Shown: positions 8,575 through 17,063 of the stretch, piece by piece
Layout: every line of letters starts with the position of its first letter
Numbering within the stretch: position 1 is the stretch's first letter
Source: JBHELT01 sp046262935
Lineage (GTDB): Bacteria; Actinomycetota; CADDZG01; JAHWKV01
Assembly (NCBI GenBank): GCA_046262935.1
Contig: JBHELT010000016.1
Coordinates: 1 to 35,139 of the forward strand
DNA length: 35,139 nucleotides
Direction of reading: 5' to 3'
Program-made: the position numbers and the translations under genes
The notes under the pieces: generated by a model
What the model was told of the DNA's origin: nothing
What the model saw: only the letters and a program-made list of their open reading frames with translations
Database searches by the model: none

Positions 8575-10260
8575 ATGGGGTTCATCTCCTTGCTTCTATT
8601 GATATCCGGAGCGTCCGCGGGCACTCTGATGATCAGACGAGATGATCGCGATCTGATCACCGTTATGGCGATCCCTTTCGCGGTGGCGCTATTCGGGGTC
8701 TTCGCCGTCATTCGATTATTCATTTGGAAGACGGCGCCCAATCAAGCCTTGCTCGTCATATTGGCTCTTGTGGTCATCGCAGCTGCGGTCACCAGCTGGG
8801 GAACCTTATTGGGTTCGATCTGGAATCCAAGGTTCCTTATTCCCATAGCCTTGGTCTTCACATTTACGTCGGCCTACGTCACCTTGTCTCTGGACCCTCC
8901 AGGTATCACGCCGTACGCGAGAACGTTCTTTTGGAATCCTGTGAAGATACTCGGCGCAGATGACCATCTGCAGTATCGCACCGCCCAATTCGTCTACAAC
9001 AGACTTGATGTTCAAACAGAGAATTTTTATTACCAATGGACCATCACCGATAGGACGCCGCTAGCTGGCCTGGCCTTTTCGGAGTTCGTAAGAACGATAG
9101 GCAAGTCTCTTCCCAAGACCCCTCTCTACGGACTGCCGCAGAACCTGCAAGGGTGGCGCATACCGGATCCATACTCCTATTGGCTGTACAGATTGTTCAT
9201 CATGCTCGCCAATGCATCGGTCATTGGGGCCGTTGGTTACCTTGCGCTGAAGCGGTTCGGGCGGCGCGTCTCCTCGATCGCCATGGGTGTTGCTGTGGTG
9301 ATGCCGTTCACACTTCTCCAGGTGATGATGAGTTATCCCAAGATGCTGGTCGCGGCTTATCTCGTTGTCGCGCTGGCCATCTTGATGGATGACGGGCCTT
9401 TGTGGCTCAGTGGTGCGTTGGCAGGACTCGCATATCTGACCCATCCAATGGCCCTGCTATATCTCCCGGCGATGGGGGTGATCTTGATTGCCAAGCGCTT
9501 TGGCGTGAAGAAAGCCGCTATGCGGGCCGTGGCCTGGTTGGTTCCGATAGTTATTCTCGCAGGCGCCTGGCATGTTTGGGCATTGGGAACCGGCATCTCC
9601 AGCAGTCGCACGCTTCTTTACCCGCTTGGCGCCTACACAGAATCTGCGGATCCTCAAGAGGTTCAAAGGGTAAAGGATCAAGCGGTTCGGCAACTTAGGG
9701 AGCATCCTTTCGAACGGATAGTTGAAGTTCGCGCTGTCAGTTTCGAGTCAACGTTCCTTTCGGTTCCGGACTTTCGCTGCCGAGGATTACCGCGCAACGA
9801 AATGCTCTACTGCTTGACCACCTGGACGATCCCGGGTGCTCTCGGATTCGGGTTCGTTGCTCTTGCGTACGTTGGCCTTTTCATGATCTCTCGAAGCAAG
9901 CCCAGGCATTGGCTTTACATCGGTGCCACGGTCCCTTTCCTGACATTGCTCATGTGGGGTATCGATGGCCGGGGGCTCGTCCCCGAGTTCCTTCACCCTT
10001 TTTGGGCGATGCTCATCCCGCTCGGCGCATGGCTGTTAACTATGACAAGACGATTCTGGTCCATCCTGGTTGTGGCATCCCTGTGCGCGCAAGGTTTACT
10101 TGTCGCCAGACTTAGCTTCGATTATCCAACCAAATTTGCAGACGACGGAATCGGTCTGCTCGGCTATCTGATGTTCTTCGCAGCCGCACTTGGATGCGCT
10201 GCCTATGGTCTCGCCTCGGCTGCATCCCCCGCCGACGCAGCACCTGAGGCAATTCCCTAA
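8575..10260 (+). CDS. Polytopic integral membrane protein, possibly GT-C-like
   Basis: A 561-residue, mostly hydrophobic protein with about ten or more predicted membrane helices. A long extracytoplasmic loop (~100-200) contains ITDRTPLAGL. That DRTPL segment recalls the DRPPL sequence of some GT-C glycosyltransferases, but no family is recognised with confidence. ATG 8575 is the only ordinary start in the frame, which is open back to a TGA at 8524. GGGAG lies only two bases before the ATG, which is poor spacing. A better placed GAGAGGA (8534-8540) precedes in-frame codons that still read as protein, so a non-standard start is possible. It converges on the GT2-GT4 fusion with a 4-bp stop overlap. 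The setting suggests a role in polysaccharide assembly. Confidence 0.65.
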   Translation: MGFISLLLLISGASAGTLMIRRDDRDLITVMAIPFAVALFGVFAVIRLFIWKTAPNQALLVILALVVIAAAVTSWGTLLGSIWNPRFLIPIALVFTFTSAYVTLSLDPPGITPYARTFFWNPVKILGADDHLQYRTAQFVYNRLDVQTENFYYQWTITDRTPLAGLAFSEFVRTIGKSLPKTPLYGLPQNLQGWRIPDPYSYWLYRLFIMLANASVIGAVGYLALKRFGRRVSSIAMGVAVVMPFTLLQVMMSYPKMLVAAYLVVALAILMDDGPLWLSGALAGLAYLTHPMALLYLPAMGVILIAKRFGVKKAAMRAVAWLVPIVILAGAWHVWALGTGISSSRTLLYPLGAYTESADPQEVQRVKDQAVRQLREHPFERIVEVRAVSFESTFLSVPDFRCRGLPRNEMLYCLTTWTIPGALGFGFVALAYVGLFMISRSKPRHWLYIGATVPFLTLLMWGIDGRGLVPEFLHPFWAMLIPLGAWLLTMTRRFWSILVVASLCAQGLLVARLSFDYPTKFADDGIGLLGYLMFFAAALGCAAYGLASAASPADAAPEAIP

Positions 10261-12074
10261 CTTCCGAGTAGCCTTTGGGAGATCCGTTTCGCCGCGTGCT
10301 CCCAAGTGAGGTTGGCTGCAACGTGATCTGCAGCTATGGCACCTTTGGCTTTTGCGTGAGCGGGGTTCTCGTACAAACTTCTCATCAGATGTTTGAGGTG
10401 ATCCGTGTCGGGCTCAGCCCAATCGAATCCTTCGTAATAGGGACAGCGAGCCTCGGCTGGAACCATCTTGTAATCGATCATGTAACCGGTTTCATCTGTC
10501 ACGAAATCGGTTGGGCCGCTCCAGTTGGTCGTGATGACCGGCAGTCCGCATGCCATCGCTTCGAGCACGGGTTGCCCCCAACCTTCACCACGACTCGGTA
10601 GCACGAAGGCGTCCGCAGACCTGTACAGGGCTCCCATCTGGTAATCGGCAAACTCGGGATTGATAAGGACCGTGATTGGGGCGCTGTCGGGGATGTCTAG
10701 TTTGCCTATCTCGGCAGGGATGTTGACGAGCGGGTCTCGATTGAAGACCGAGAGAAGAAGCATGGCGTCGTCTGAGTGTTTGAATTCCTCAGCGAAGGCT
10801 TTGATAAGCAACTCCGGAGCTTTTCGTTCTCCCCACTCAAATACGGATAGAAACACAAACTTGTCCGAAGGTCGAAATCCCTTGATCCCCGGATGGAAGT
10901 AGTTGGGGTCAACCCCTAGAGGCATGACGTGGATGGGGACCTTCACTCCGCTGTTCTTGAATGTCTCGATATTGAAGGAGGCCGGGACCCAGACCTCATC
11001 CATTTCATTGCATCCATCGACCCACCGTTTCGGAAGCCCGGTGACTTCGAGCATCGTCCAGCCGATCCTTCTTTTGCCTGCGATGGTTGGGAATGCTTCT
11101 GCGATGCAAAAGCCGACATGACTGCCTCCTTTGGGCATCTTCCTTTTCAAGATATCCGCCAGAAGAAGGTCGGTCGGCGTCTGATCATGATCTCCATAGG
11201 CGTTGCGATAAGAAAGCTTGATGCCCTCGAAATGCATGGCCGTCATCAGTTTTCTCGATTGAACTGCGTACCCCAGGGGGCTATGGATGACCGAGTGCCA
11301 ACCGATGGAGTTGGAATACCTTTCCTCTTCCAGCCAATGACTCCACTTCTTCTTGAACACATCTCGCGACTTCAGATAGATCGACCAGAAATCGACCTTA
11401 TTTTCTCGGGTGCTCGTGTTGTGATGATGTACGGGGCTAACCCCACCTGCATACATGATCTTGAACCCCAACCGCGAAGCCCTGAAGCAATACTCGGTGT
11501 CTTCGAAATAGGCAAAAAGGTCTTCATCGAGTAGGCCAACCTTTTCGATACAGTCACGACGAAGATAGGCAAGAGCGAAGATAGTGCATTCGATCTCTCT
11601 GTCGGTGGTGTATTGACCGATATCGAGCTCGCCGCCGCCGATCTGGTGCCCGTACAACTTGATCGGGGGCATATAGCTGCCGGCGTGGTTGAGTCTTCCT
11701 TCCGGGTCGACCATCCGTGTGCCAACCACGCCCACGCTTTGCTCTGAGTATGCGACCGACTGGAGTTTGCTCAGCCAGTCTGAGTCATTCACCAGGATGT
11801 CGTTGTTCATCAAGATGACGTCCTCATCCGTGGACGTCGCTCGGATGCCTATGTTGCAACCCTTCGTGTAACCCAGGTTCTCGCCATTTTGGATCAGCGT
11901 GATGAAATCGAGGTCCTGGAGATATTCGATACTGCCATCGACGCTCCCGTTGTCTACAACGATCACTCGAAACGAGTCATGACGAGTAACTCTCTGCAAG
12001 GTTTCAAGGCACATCTTTGTGTATTCGAGCGCGTTCCAAGTGAGGATGATTATCGCGACAGGTTTGTCACTCAT
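10257..12074 (-). CDS. Two-domain glycosyltransferase, GT2 fused to GT4
   Basis: A 605-residue protein from the ATG at 12074; this start overlaps the upstream methyltransferase stop by 8 bp. Residues ~1-250 are a GT2 (GT-A) domain with IIILTWNALEYT, VIVVDNGSVDGS (38-49), a metal-site-like MNNDILV (89-95) and FEDTEYCFR (190-198). This matches rhamnosyltransferase/WbbL-like enzymes. Residues ~315-605 are a GT4 (GT-B) domain with MPLGVDPNYF, LSVFEWGERKAP and the E-x7-E pair Glu497/Glu505 in RGEGWGQPVLEAMACG. One chain probably makes two successive linkages in the cytoplasm. A start 16 codons earlier is possible but lies inside the methyltransferase gene. No terminator separates it from the convergent gene at 10260. 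Confidence 0.85.
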   Translation of the reverse strand: MSDKPVAIIILTWNALEYTKMCLETLQRVTRHDSFRVIVVDNGSVDGSIEYLQDLDFITLIQNGENLGYTKGCNIGIRATSTDEDVILMNNDILVNDSDWLSKLQSVAYSEQSVGVVGTRMVDPEGRLNHAGSYMPPIKLYGHQIGGGELDIGQYTTDREIECTIFALAYLRRDCIEKVGLLDEDLFAYFEDTEYCFRASRLGFKIMYAGGVSPVHHHNTSTRENKVDFWSIYLKSRDVFKKKWSHWLEEERYSNSIGWHSVIHSPLGYAVQSRKLMTAMHFEGIKLSYRNAYGDHDQTPTDLLLADILKRKMPKGGSHVGFCIAEAFPTIAGKRRIGWTMLEVTGLPKRWVDGCNEMDEVWVPASFNIETFKNSGVKVPIHVMPLGVDPNYFHPGIKGFRPSDKFVFLSVFEWGERKAPELLIKAFAEEFKHSDDAMLLLSVFNRDPLVNIPAEIGKLDIPDSAPITVLINPEFADYQMGALYRSADAFVLPSRGEGWGQPVLEAMACGLPVITTNWSGPTDFVTDETGYMIDYKMVPAEARCPYYEGFDWAEPDTDHLKHLMRSLYENPAHAKAKGAIAADHVAANLTWEHAAKRISQRLLGS

Positions 12075-13218
12075 CGGTGTCACTCGCTTTGGTCGCGATG
12101 GCTGAATAATGCTGCGGGCCATAGATCACTTGGTTCAATCTTTGGACATTGTGCTGGATGGTTTGCCAGCCGGCTTCTTCAGCGAGTTCTGGCGGGATGT
12201 CCTCAAGGCGGGTACCGTCTGGCACCGGCAAGATCCGTTCGATGCGCACATCGGCGAAACCCGTCGCCTCTAGCGCCCACCGGAATGCCTCTGGGTGGAT
12301 CGGCTTTATGTGCGTTAAGTCTACGTAGAAGAATGAATGGAAGATGAATAGCGACTCGGGATTGGGTGTTTCAAATACTACGAGTCCGCCGGGTTCTAAC
12401 TTCCTGAAGCAAAGATCCAATAACGTCATCAGTTCAGAAGTCTTGAGGTGCTCGGCAACTTGACTGCAAAAGATGCCGTCGATAGAGGAGGATGGGATCC
12501 GTCTTAGGTGTTCGATAGCATCGCCTACGAGTACTTCAAGCCCCCTTTCGCGGGCAGCTTCGACCATCCCATCATCGAGGTCGACGCCATACGCGCTGAT
12601 GCTTTCGTCGCGCATCGTCTGAAGGAACTCGCCGCGTCCGCAGCCAATGTCCAAAACCCGCTTGCATCCTCTAAAGAGCGGAACGTACGGCTCAAGCAGG
12701 TGCCGGGTGCTTTCGAAGCTACCGCGATGCCGGTCTTCGAAGCCCCTGTATTCGAGCGCGGCTTTGGTTGCAGCCGGCAGGTCGGTCATTGCCTGAACGT
12801 CACCTTGCACGCCCGGATTGCCGGACGTTAGGTCTACAAGCATCAGATCGATCTTGTCCTCGCTTGCGGCCAGTGCGGTCTTGGATTCGAAGCGAACCGA
12901 TGCAAGACCTGCCTCAAGTCGCTCATGCGAGGCCCGCATCTTCTCCGCAACGTCGAGTAGGGCCTGGTTGAACTTGCTTTGCTGGTCGGTGATTGGAATC
13001 ATGTACCAGCGCAAGGCTCGCCTGATGAGGCGTTTGGTGAAGCCGATGACCCGACCAAACGCTGGACGAGCTGACCCTGCCTGGAATTCCGTCACCAGCA
13101 CAGCTGGGGCTCGCAAGGCTCCGATCCCGTATTCATCATCGCCCTGTCCCTCGATCACCAGGAGGTTCGAAGATGCGGAACGCGCCTGCTTGTTGAGAGC
13201 CGTTTCGACTCTCAACAT
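12067..13218 (-). CDS. SAM-dependent methyltransferase with N-terminal coiled-coil region
   Basis: A 383-residue protein. Residues ~60-135 are helical and charged (from TKRLIRRALRW through LLDVAEKMRASHERLEAG), consistent with a coiled coil or membrane-associated helix. Residues ~155-360 are a class I methyltransferase with motif I VLDIGCGRGEFL (188-199), VDLDDGMVEAA and VFETPNPESL. Similar proteins occur next to Wzm/Wzt-type exporters. The WbdD family methylates the non-reducing end of O-polysaccharides and sets chain length; here no kinase domain is visible, so only the methyltransferase half is comparable. It sits upstream of the GT2-GT4 fusion in the same operon. A role as a chain-end modifying enzyme is inferred. 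The ribosome-binding site is weak. Confidence 0.75.
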   Translation of the reverse strand: MLRVETALNKQARSASSNLLVIEGQGDDEYGIGALRAPAVLVTEFQAGSARPAFGRVIGFTKRLIRRALRWYMIPITDQQSKFNQALLDVAEKMRASHERLEAGLASVRFESKTALAASEDKIDLMLVDLTSGNPGVQGDVQAMTDLPAATKAALEYRGFEDRHRGSFESTRHLLEPYVPLFRGCKRVLDIGCGRGEFLQTMRDESISAYGVDLDDGMVEAARERGLEVLVGDAIEHLRRIPSSSIDGIFCSQVAEHLKTSELMTLLDLCFRKLEPGGLVVFETPNPESLFIFHSFFYVDLTHIKPIHPEAFRWALEATGFADVRIERILPVPDGTRLEDIPPELAEEAGWQTIQHNVQRLNQVIYGPQHYSAIATKASDTDE

Positions 13219-13352
13219 AACCGTGCCAACATCATTGCCGCGAAGCGTTAGGGATCACCACTTCCGAGGGTAGTTTAAGAGGGACAAAGAGCCCAATCGA
13301 CCACCGGAGTTTACCAAATGGGTGAGGCCCTTCGGTCCAGGTATCCAAATGG

Positions 13353-15872
13353 ATGCCGATATCAACATCCATGAAACGCTTAACTGCCGGGATGCTGGCT
13401 GCCCTGGCCATCTCGATCTTCATGATCGCGCCCGCGCAAGGCAATCATGGCACGGAAGCTGGGGCGACCCTAAGGGCAGGGTGGCCCGTGAAAACGGACG
13501 ATCCGGCAACCGGGGGGCAGTTGAACCAGCCGATCGAAGGGATGTCTGGGCATTCGGGTTGGGTCAAGCACTCGTCACCCACCTTGGCGAACCTGGATGC
13601 TGACCCAGCCCTCGAGATCGTGGCGGGATCTTTGGACGGCAAGGTTTATGTGTGGAATCCAGATGGATCGCGGATGGCGGGGTGGCCACGTCGCCTGGAC
13701 GCATACTCAACTCCGACGGGACCCATCAACGGATCGCCCGCGGTTGGTGACGTTGACGGTGACGGAAAACCCGAAGTTATCGCGGGAAGCGACAATGGGT
13801 GGGTCTATGTCTGGCATCGCGACGGTACACCGGCGGCGAACTGGCCGCAATTCACTGGCTTCAACGGCGACTATCCATCGCGCTGCGCTACCAATGCGTG
13901 TACCGGCGTTTGGGCTGGGCCAACCATCGCTGACCTCGATGGTGACGGGACATCTGAGATCATCGTTGGTTCTTTCAGTCACAAGATCTGGGTTTTCAGA
14001 GGCGATGGATCTGTGATGTACGGCTGGCCTCGAGATGTTTGGGATGGCGTTGCTTCTTCGGCGGCGGTCGCCGATCTCGACGGAGATGGCGCATCAGACA
14101 TCGTCATCGGATCGGATCTTGAAAGCGATTGCGCCAACTGCCCACCGTACGGGACGCTCAGGAGGGGTGGACTGGTCCACGCTTTCAGACTTGACGGCAC
14201 TGAGATCCCGGGTTGGCCCGTACAAACGGATTCGTTCCAATGGTCTTCCCCGGTTATAGCCGACCTTGATAAAGATGGTTCACCCGAGGTCATCTCCGGA
14301 GGGGGCTTCTTTCCGTCTGACTCAACGTCGGGGACCGAGACTCGGGGGCATCACGTTTACGTCTGGGATGCATCGGGCCACCTCAAATGGCGTCATGACA
14401 CTGAAGGTGTGGTCATTGGATCTGTGGCGGTTGCGGACATGAACGGTGACGGCTATCCGGAAGTGGCAGTTGGAACGGCAGGGTACTCTCGCCCCGATGG
14501 TTCAGTGGTAAACGGCCAGTTGAGCCTGCTTATGTACAACGGTTTCAGGATGTGGTCAACGTTCGGCATCACTCCCTCAGCATCGAATGGCAGTGGATCG
14601 TATATGGGCGGACCCGTACTGGCCGATGTAACCGGAGACGGCAAGCCGGAGGTCGTGGCCAGCGATGCCGATTTCCATGTGAAGGCATATTCGATCAATG
14701 CGGACCTTGTCATGGATAAGGGAACCAATTATTCGATGGTCAATTCCCCCGCTGTCGGCGATCTCGATGGAGACGGCAAGAACGAAGTGGTAGCTGCATC
14801 AGCGGAATTCATCTCTGGGAGCGGTTCGATCATTGATCGAAGGGGCGAGCTATGGGTCTTTAATACCAATGGTGTTGGAGGGTTGGCCTGGCCGCAGTTC
14901 CAATCTCGGGCCAACAAGAGCGCGGGGTTTCTTGCGTACGGCGCAGGGTTCCACGGTGGGGTCAGAGTTGCTGTGGGAGACATAACGAGCGATCCTGGCG
15001 ACGAGATCGTCACTGCTCCCGGACCGGGTGGCGGCCCCCACGTAAGAGTCTGGAGCGTAGCTTCCGGAACACCAACTGTCGTAGCGCAGTTCTTCGCTTA
15101 TGACGTTGGTTTCACCGGCGGAGTATTCGTTGCGACGGCCAACGTGGATGGCTTGGGTAAAGACGAGATCATCACTGGCGCTGGAGCCGGAGGCGGACCT
15201 CACGTACGCGTTTGGTCGGTCGGCCCATCTGGGATCAACGTAGTGGATCAATGGTTCGCATATGACATCTCCTTCTCTGGCGGCGTCAGAGTTGGCGGAG
15301 GGAACGTGAAGAACAACGATGCTGCCGAAGAGGTCATCACGGGACCAGGTTCCGGCGGCGGTCCCCACGTTCGTGTGTGGGACGTTGCGTCGGGATCAGC
15401 CACTATCGCCGCCCAATGGTTTGCATATGACCCCGGATTCTTAGGGGGCATATTCGTTGGATCGGCGGATACGGCTCCCGGTCAAGGCGGCGACGAAGTT
15501 ATCACCGGAGCCGACATGGGTGGCGGGCCGCACGTGAGGACTTACTCGGTTGACTCGGCTACTTCGGCGCCGACCCTTCGGGCAGGTTTCTTCCCTTACA
15601 GTGTTGGGTTCGGCGGAGGGGTTAGGGTTGCCGGGGGGCAAGTTGATGGAGTGGGCGGGGCTGAAGTGATAACCGGAGCAGGCCCAGGCGGGGGACCTCA
15701 CGTTAAATGCTTCCCACCCGCCCTGTCGCCAACTGTGTGTTCCTTGTTTCCATTCAGTCCTTCGATCTCGAATGGCGTATATGTGGCCTTCGGGAGCATC
15801 GCGGGCGTTAATGAAGTAGTAAGCGGATTGGGAGCCGGAGGCCTTCCCGTAGTCAAACTGAATCTCGTGTGA
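13353..15872 (+). CDS. Large secreted FG-GAP repeat protein with two propeller-like regions
   Basis: An 839-residue protein. A signal peptide ends near APAQG (residue ~30); ATG 13371 is an equally credible start because Met7 is followed by KR and the hydrophobic stretch. Residues ~70-520 hold FG-GAP-type repeats with calcium-loop motifs such as VGDVDGDGKPE, IADLDGDGTSE and VADLDGDGASD, interspersed with GWP segments. Residues ~525-839 are six copies of a different ~50-residue unit (F-AYD-GF-GGV-V, then GGGPHVRVW). The same unit ends the amidase and the SpoIID-like protein encoded at 18009-22123. No catalytic motif was seen. It is probably a surface or matrix protein that binds glycan or another envelope protein. 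Its stop abuts the convergent wzt stop directly. Confidence 0.8.
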   Translation: MPISTSMKRLTAGMLAALAISIFMIAPAQGNHGTEAGATLRAGWPVKTDDPATGGQLNQPIEGMSGHSGWVKHSSPTLANLDADPALEIVAGSLDGKVYVWNPDGSRMAGWPRRLDAYSTPTGPINGSPAVGDVDGDGKPEVIAGSDNGWVYVWHRDGTPAANWPQFTGFNGDYPSRCATNACTGVWAGPTIADLDGDGTSEIIVGSFSHKIWVFRGDGSVMYGWPRDVWDGVASSAAVADLDGDGASDIVIGSDLESDCANCPPYGTLRRGGLVHAFRLDGTEIPGWPVQTDSFQWSSPVIADLDKDGSPEVISGGGFFPSDSTSGTETRGHHVYVWDASGHLKWRHDTEGVVIGSVAVADMNGDGYPEVAVGTAGYSRPDGSVVNGQLSLLMYNGFRMWSTFGITPSASNGSGSYMGGPVLADVTGDGKPEVVASDADFHVKAYSINADLVMDKGTNYSMVNSPAVGDLDGDGKNEVVAASAEFISGSGSIIDRRGELWVFNTNGVGGLAWPQFQSRANKSAGFLAYGAGFHGGVRVAVGDITSDPGDEIVTAPGPGGGPHVRVWSVASGTPTVVAQFFAYDVGFTGGVFVATANVDGLGKDEIITGAGAGGGPHVRVWSVGPSGINVVDQWFAYDISFSGGVRVGGGNVKNNDAAEEVITGPGSGGGPHVRVWDVASGSATIAAQWFAYDPGFLGGIFVGSADTAPGQGGDEVITGADMGGGPHVRTYSVDSATSAPTLRAGFFPYSVGFGGGVRVAGGQVDGVGGAEVITGAGPGGGPHVKCFPPALSPTVCSLFPFSPSISNGVYVAFGSIAGVNEVVSGLGAGGLPVVKLNLV
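14928..15869 (+). repeat. Six-copy GGGPHVRVF repeat module, copy A
   Basis: Six tandem units of ~50 residues end the 839-residue protein. The aligned GGVxV position reads R, F, R, F, R, Y through the six copies, a strict alternation. The last unit has lost the GGGPHVRV core (it ends VVKLNLV). The phase is opposite to copies B and C: this module begins with the Arg type. Confidence 0.85.
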
Positions 15873-17063
15873 CTAAAGCGTTTCGACGCTGATTTCGCAA
15901 TCCATCTGCATATTTCCGACGTCAGTACCCGTGTTTACCAGCCAGAACGTGTAGGAGCGTTCCTGCCAGTGATAGGCGGTTTGCATGTCGCGTGAATGGA
16001 CGGCCACGGTCACCTGGTATTTCTCGTCCTTGAGTGGTAATTCGTCGATCTTGAAATGGATCCTGCGTTTACCTTCAGCAAGTCCAAGATCCAGGCCCCG
16101 GATAGCCGTGTTTGTTCCGAAGATGGTTTGATCGCGCTGATCGTAAATCGTGATTCCAACCACGGGATCGTCGATGGGTTTGGTGAAGGCGACATCGATA
16201 GCAACTTCTAGATATTCGCCCGCTTGGAACATCTGCCGCTCTCGGCCATTTGCATCCCTGATGGCGACGGCAACGATCCGTGCTTCACGGGTACCTCGCT
16301 CTTGCAGTGGGCCCGCTTCGAGATGGGCTTCTCCATGGATAACCTCACGGAATGTCCTTACGACGTCTGGTGAGGGGCCGAACGCCCTTAGTTCACCATG
16401 GTGCAAGAAAGCGGCTTTATTGCAGATCTGTCTGACTAGGTCGACGCCGTGGGTGACGAAAACGATCGTTCGTCCTTCCCTTTGGAAAGAACGGATGCGA
16501 TCTAGGCACTTGCGTTGAAAGGCTTCGTCGCCAACCGCAAGGACTTCATCCACAAGCAGAACCTCGGGATCGACGTGTACGGCCACGGCGAATCCCAAAC
16601 GAACATACATGCCAGATGAGTAATGTTTCACCTGCATATCGATGAAGTTCTCGATCTCCGAGAAGGCCACGATCGCGTCGAAGTGCTTTTCGGTTTCCTT
16701 TTTCGTGAGTCCCAAGATCGAGGCGTTCAGAAAAACATTCTCCCGCCCTGTTAACTCGGGATGAAATCCTGCACCAAGTTCCAAAAGCGATGCTATCCTT
16801 CCGACGGTTTCAACGGTTCCCGAGTCAGGTTGAAGGATGCCCGCGATGACTTTCAACATCGTGCTCTTACCTGATCCATTGGCGCCTATCAGACCGAATG
16901 TCTCGCCGTGGCCGACAGATATGGTGACGTCCTTAAGCGCCCAGAATTCTTCGTAGCGTTGACGTGACATCTTGACGACCCGCTCCTTGAGCGTCTGCGG
17001 CCGTTCGTGATACAGACGAAACTTCTTGGACAGGTCTTTGACGCTGATCGCGCTTTGGCTCAA
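15873..17063 (-). CDS. wzt: Polysaccharide ABC exporter ATPase (Wzt type) with C-terminal carbohydrate-binding-like domain
   Basis: A 396-residue protein. The start is TTG 17063, which overlaps the wzm stop as TTGA and is preceded by GGAGG. A longer frame back to 17369 only reads through wzm antisense to nothing and has no family resemblance. The nucleotide-binding domain (~1-245) has Walker A GANGSGKST (60-68), signature YSSGM (148-152), Walker B VLLVDE (168-173) and a switch His in FVTHG (His205). Residues ~250-396 form a beta-rich extension like the Wzt C-terminal domain that, in E. coli O8/O9a, binds the modified non-reducing end of the glycan before export. It pairs with the permease encoded just upstream. 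A coiled-coil methyltransferase at 12067-13218 could supply such an end modification. Confidence 0.93.
   Translation of the reverse strand: MSQSAISVKDLSKKFRLYHERPQTLKERVVKMSRQRYEEFWALKDVTISVGHGETFGLIGANGSGKSTMLKVIAGILQPDSGTVETVGRIASLLELGAGFHPELTGRENVFLNASILGLTKKETEKHFDAIVAFSEIENFIDMQVKHYSSGMYVRLGFAVAVHVDPEVLLVDEVLAVGDEAFQRKCLDRIRSFQREGRTIVFVTHGVDLVRQICNKAAFLHHGELRAFGPSPDVVRTFREVIHGEAHLEAGPLQERGTREARIVAVAIRDANGRERQMFQAGEYLEVAIDVAFTKPIDDPVVGITIYDQRDQTIFGTNTAIRGLDLGLAEGKRRIHFKIDELPLKDEKYQVTVAVHSRDMQTAYHWQERSYTFWLVNTGTDVGNMQMDCEISVETL

Noticed and set aside
10929..11534. A 201-codon + strand frame inside the GT2-GT4 fusion
   Set aside because: It is antisense to intact catalytic motifs of both glycosyltransferase domains and has no recognisable protein pattern.
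14928..15869. Regular ~150-bp periodicity resembling a repeat array such as CRISPR
   Set aside because: The repeats are in-frame protein repeats with diverged codons, far longer than CRISPR repeats, and no cas genes are nearby.
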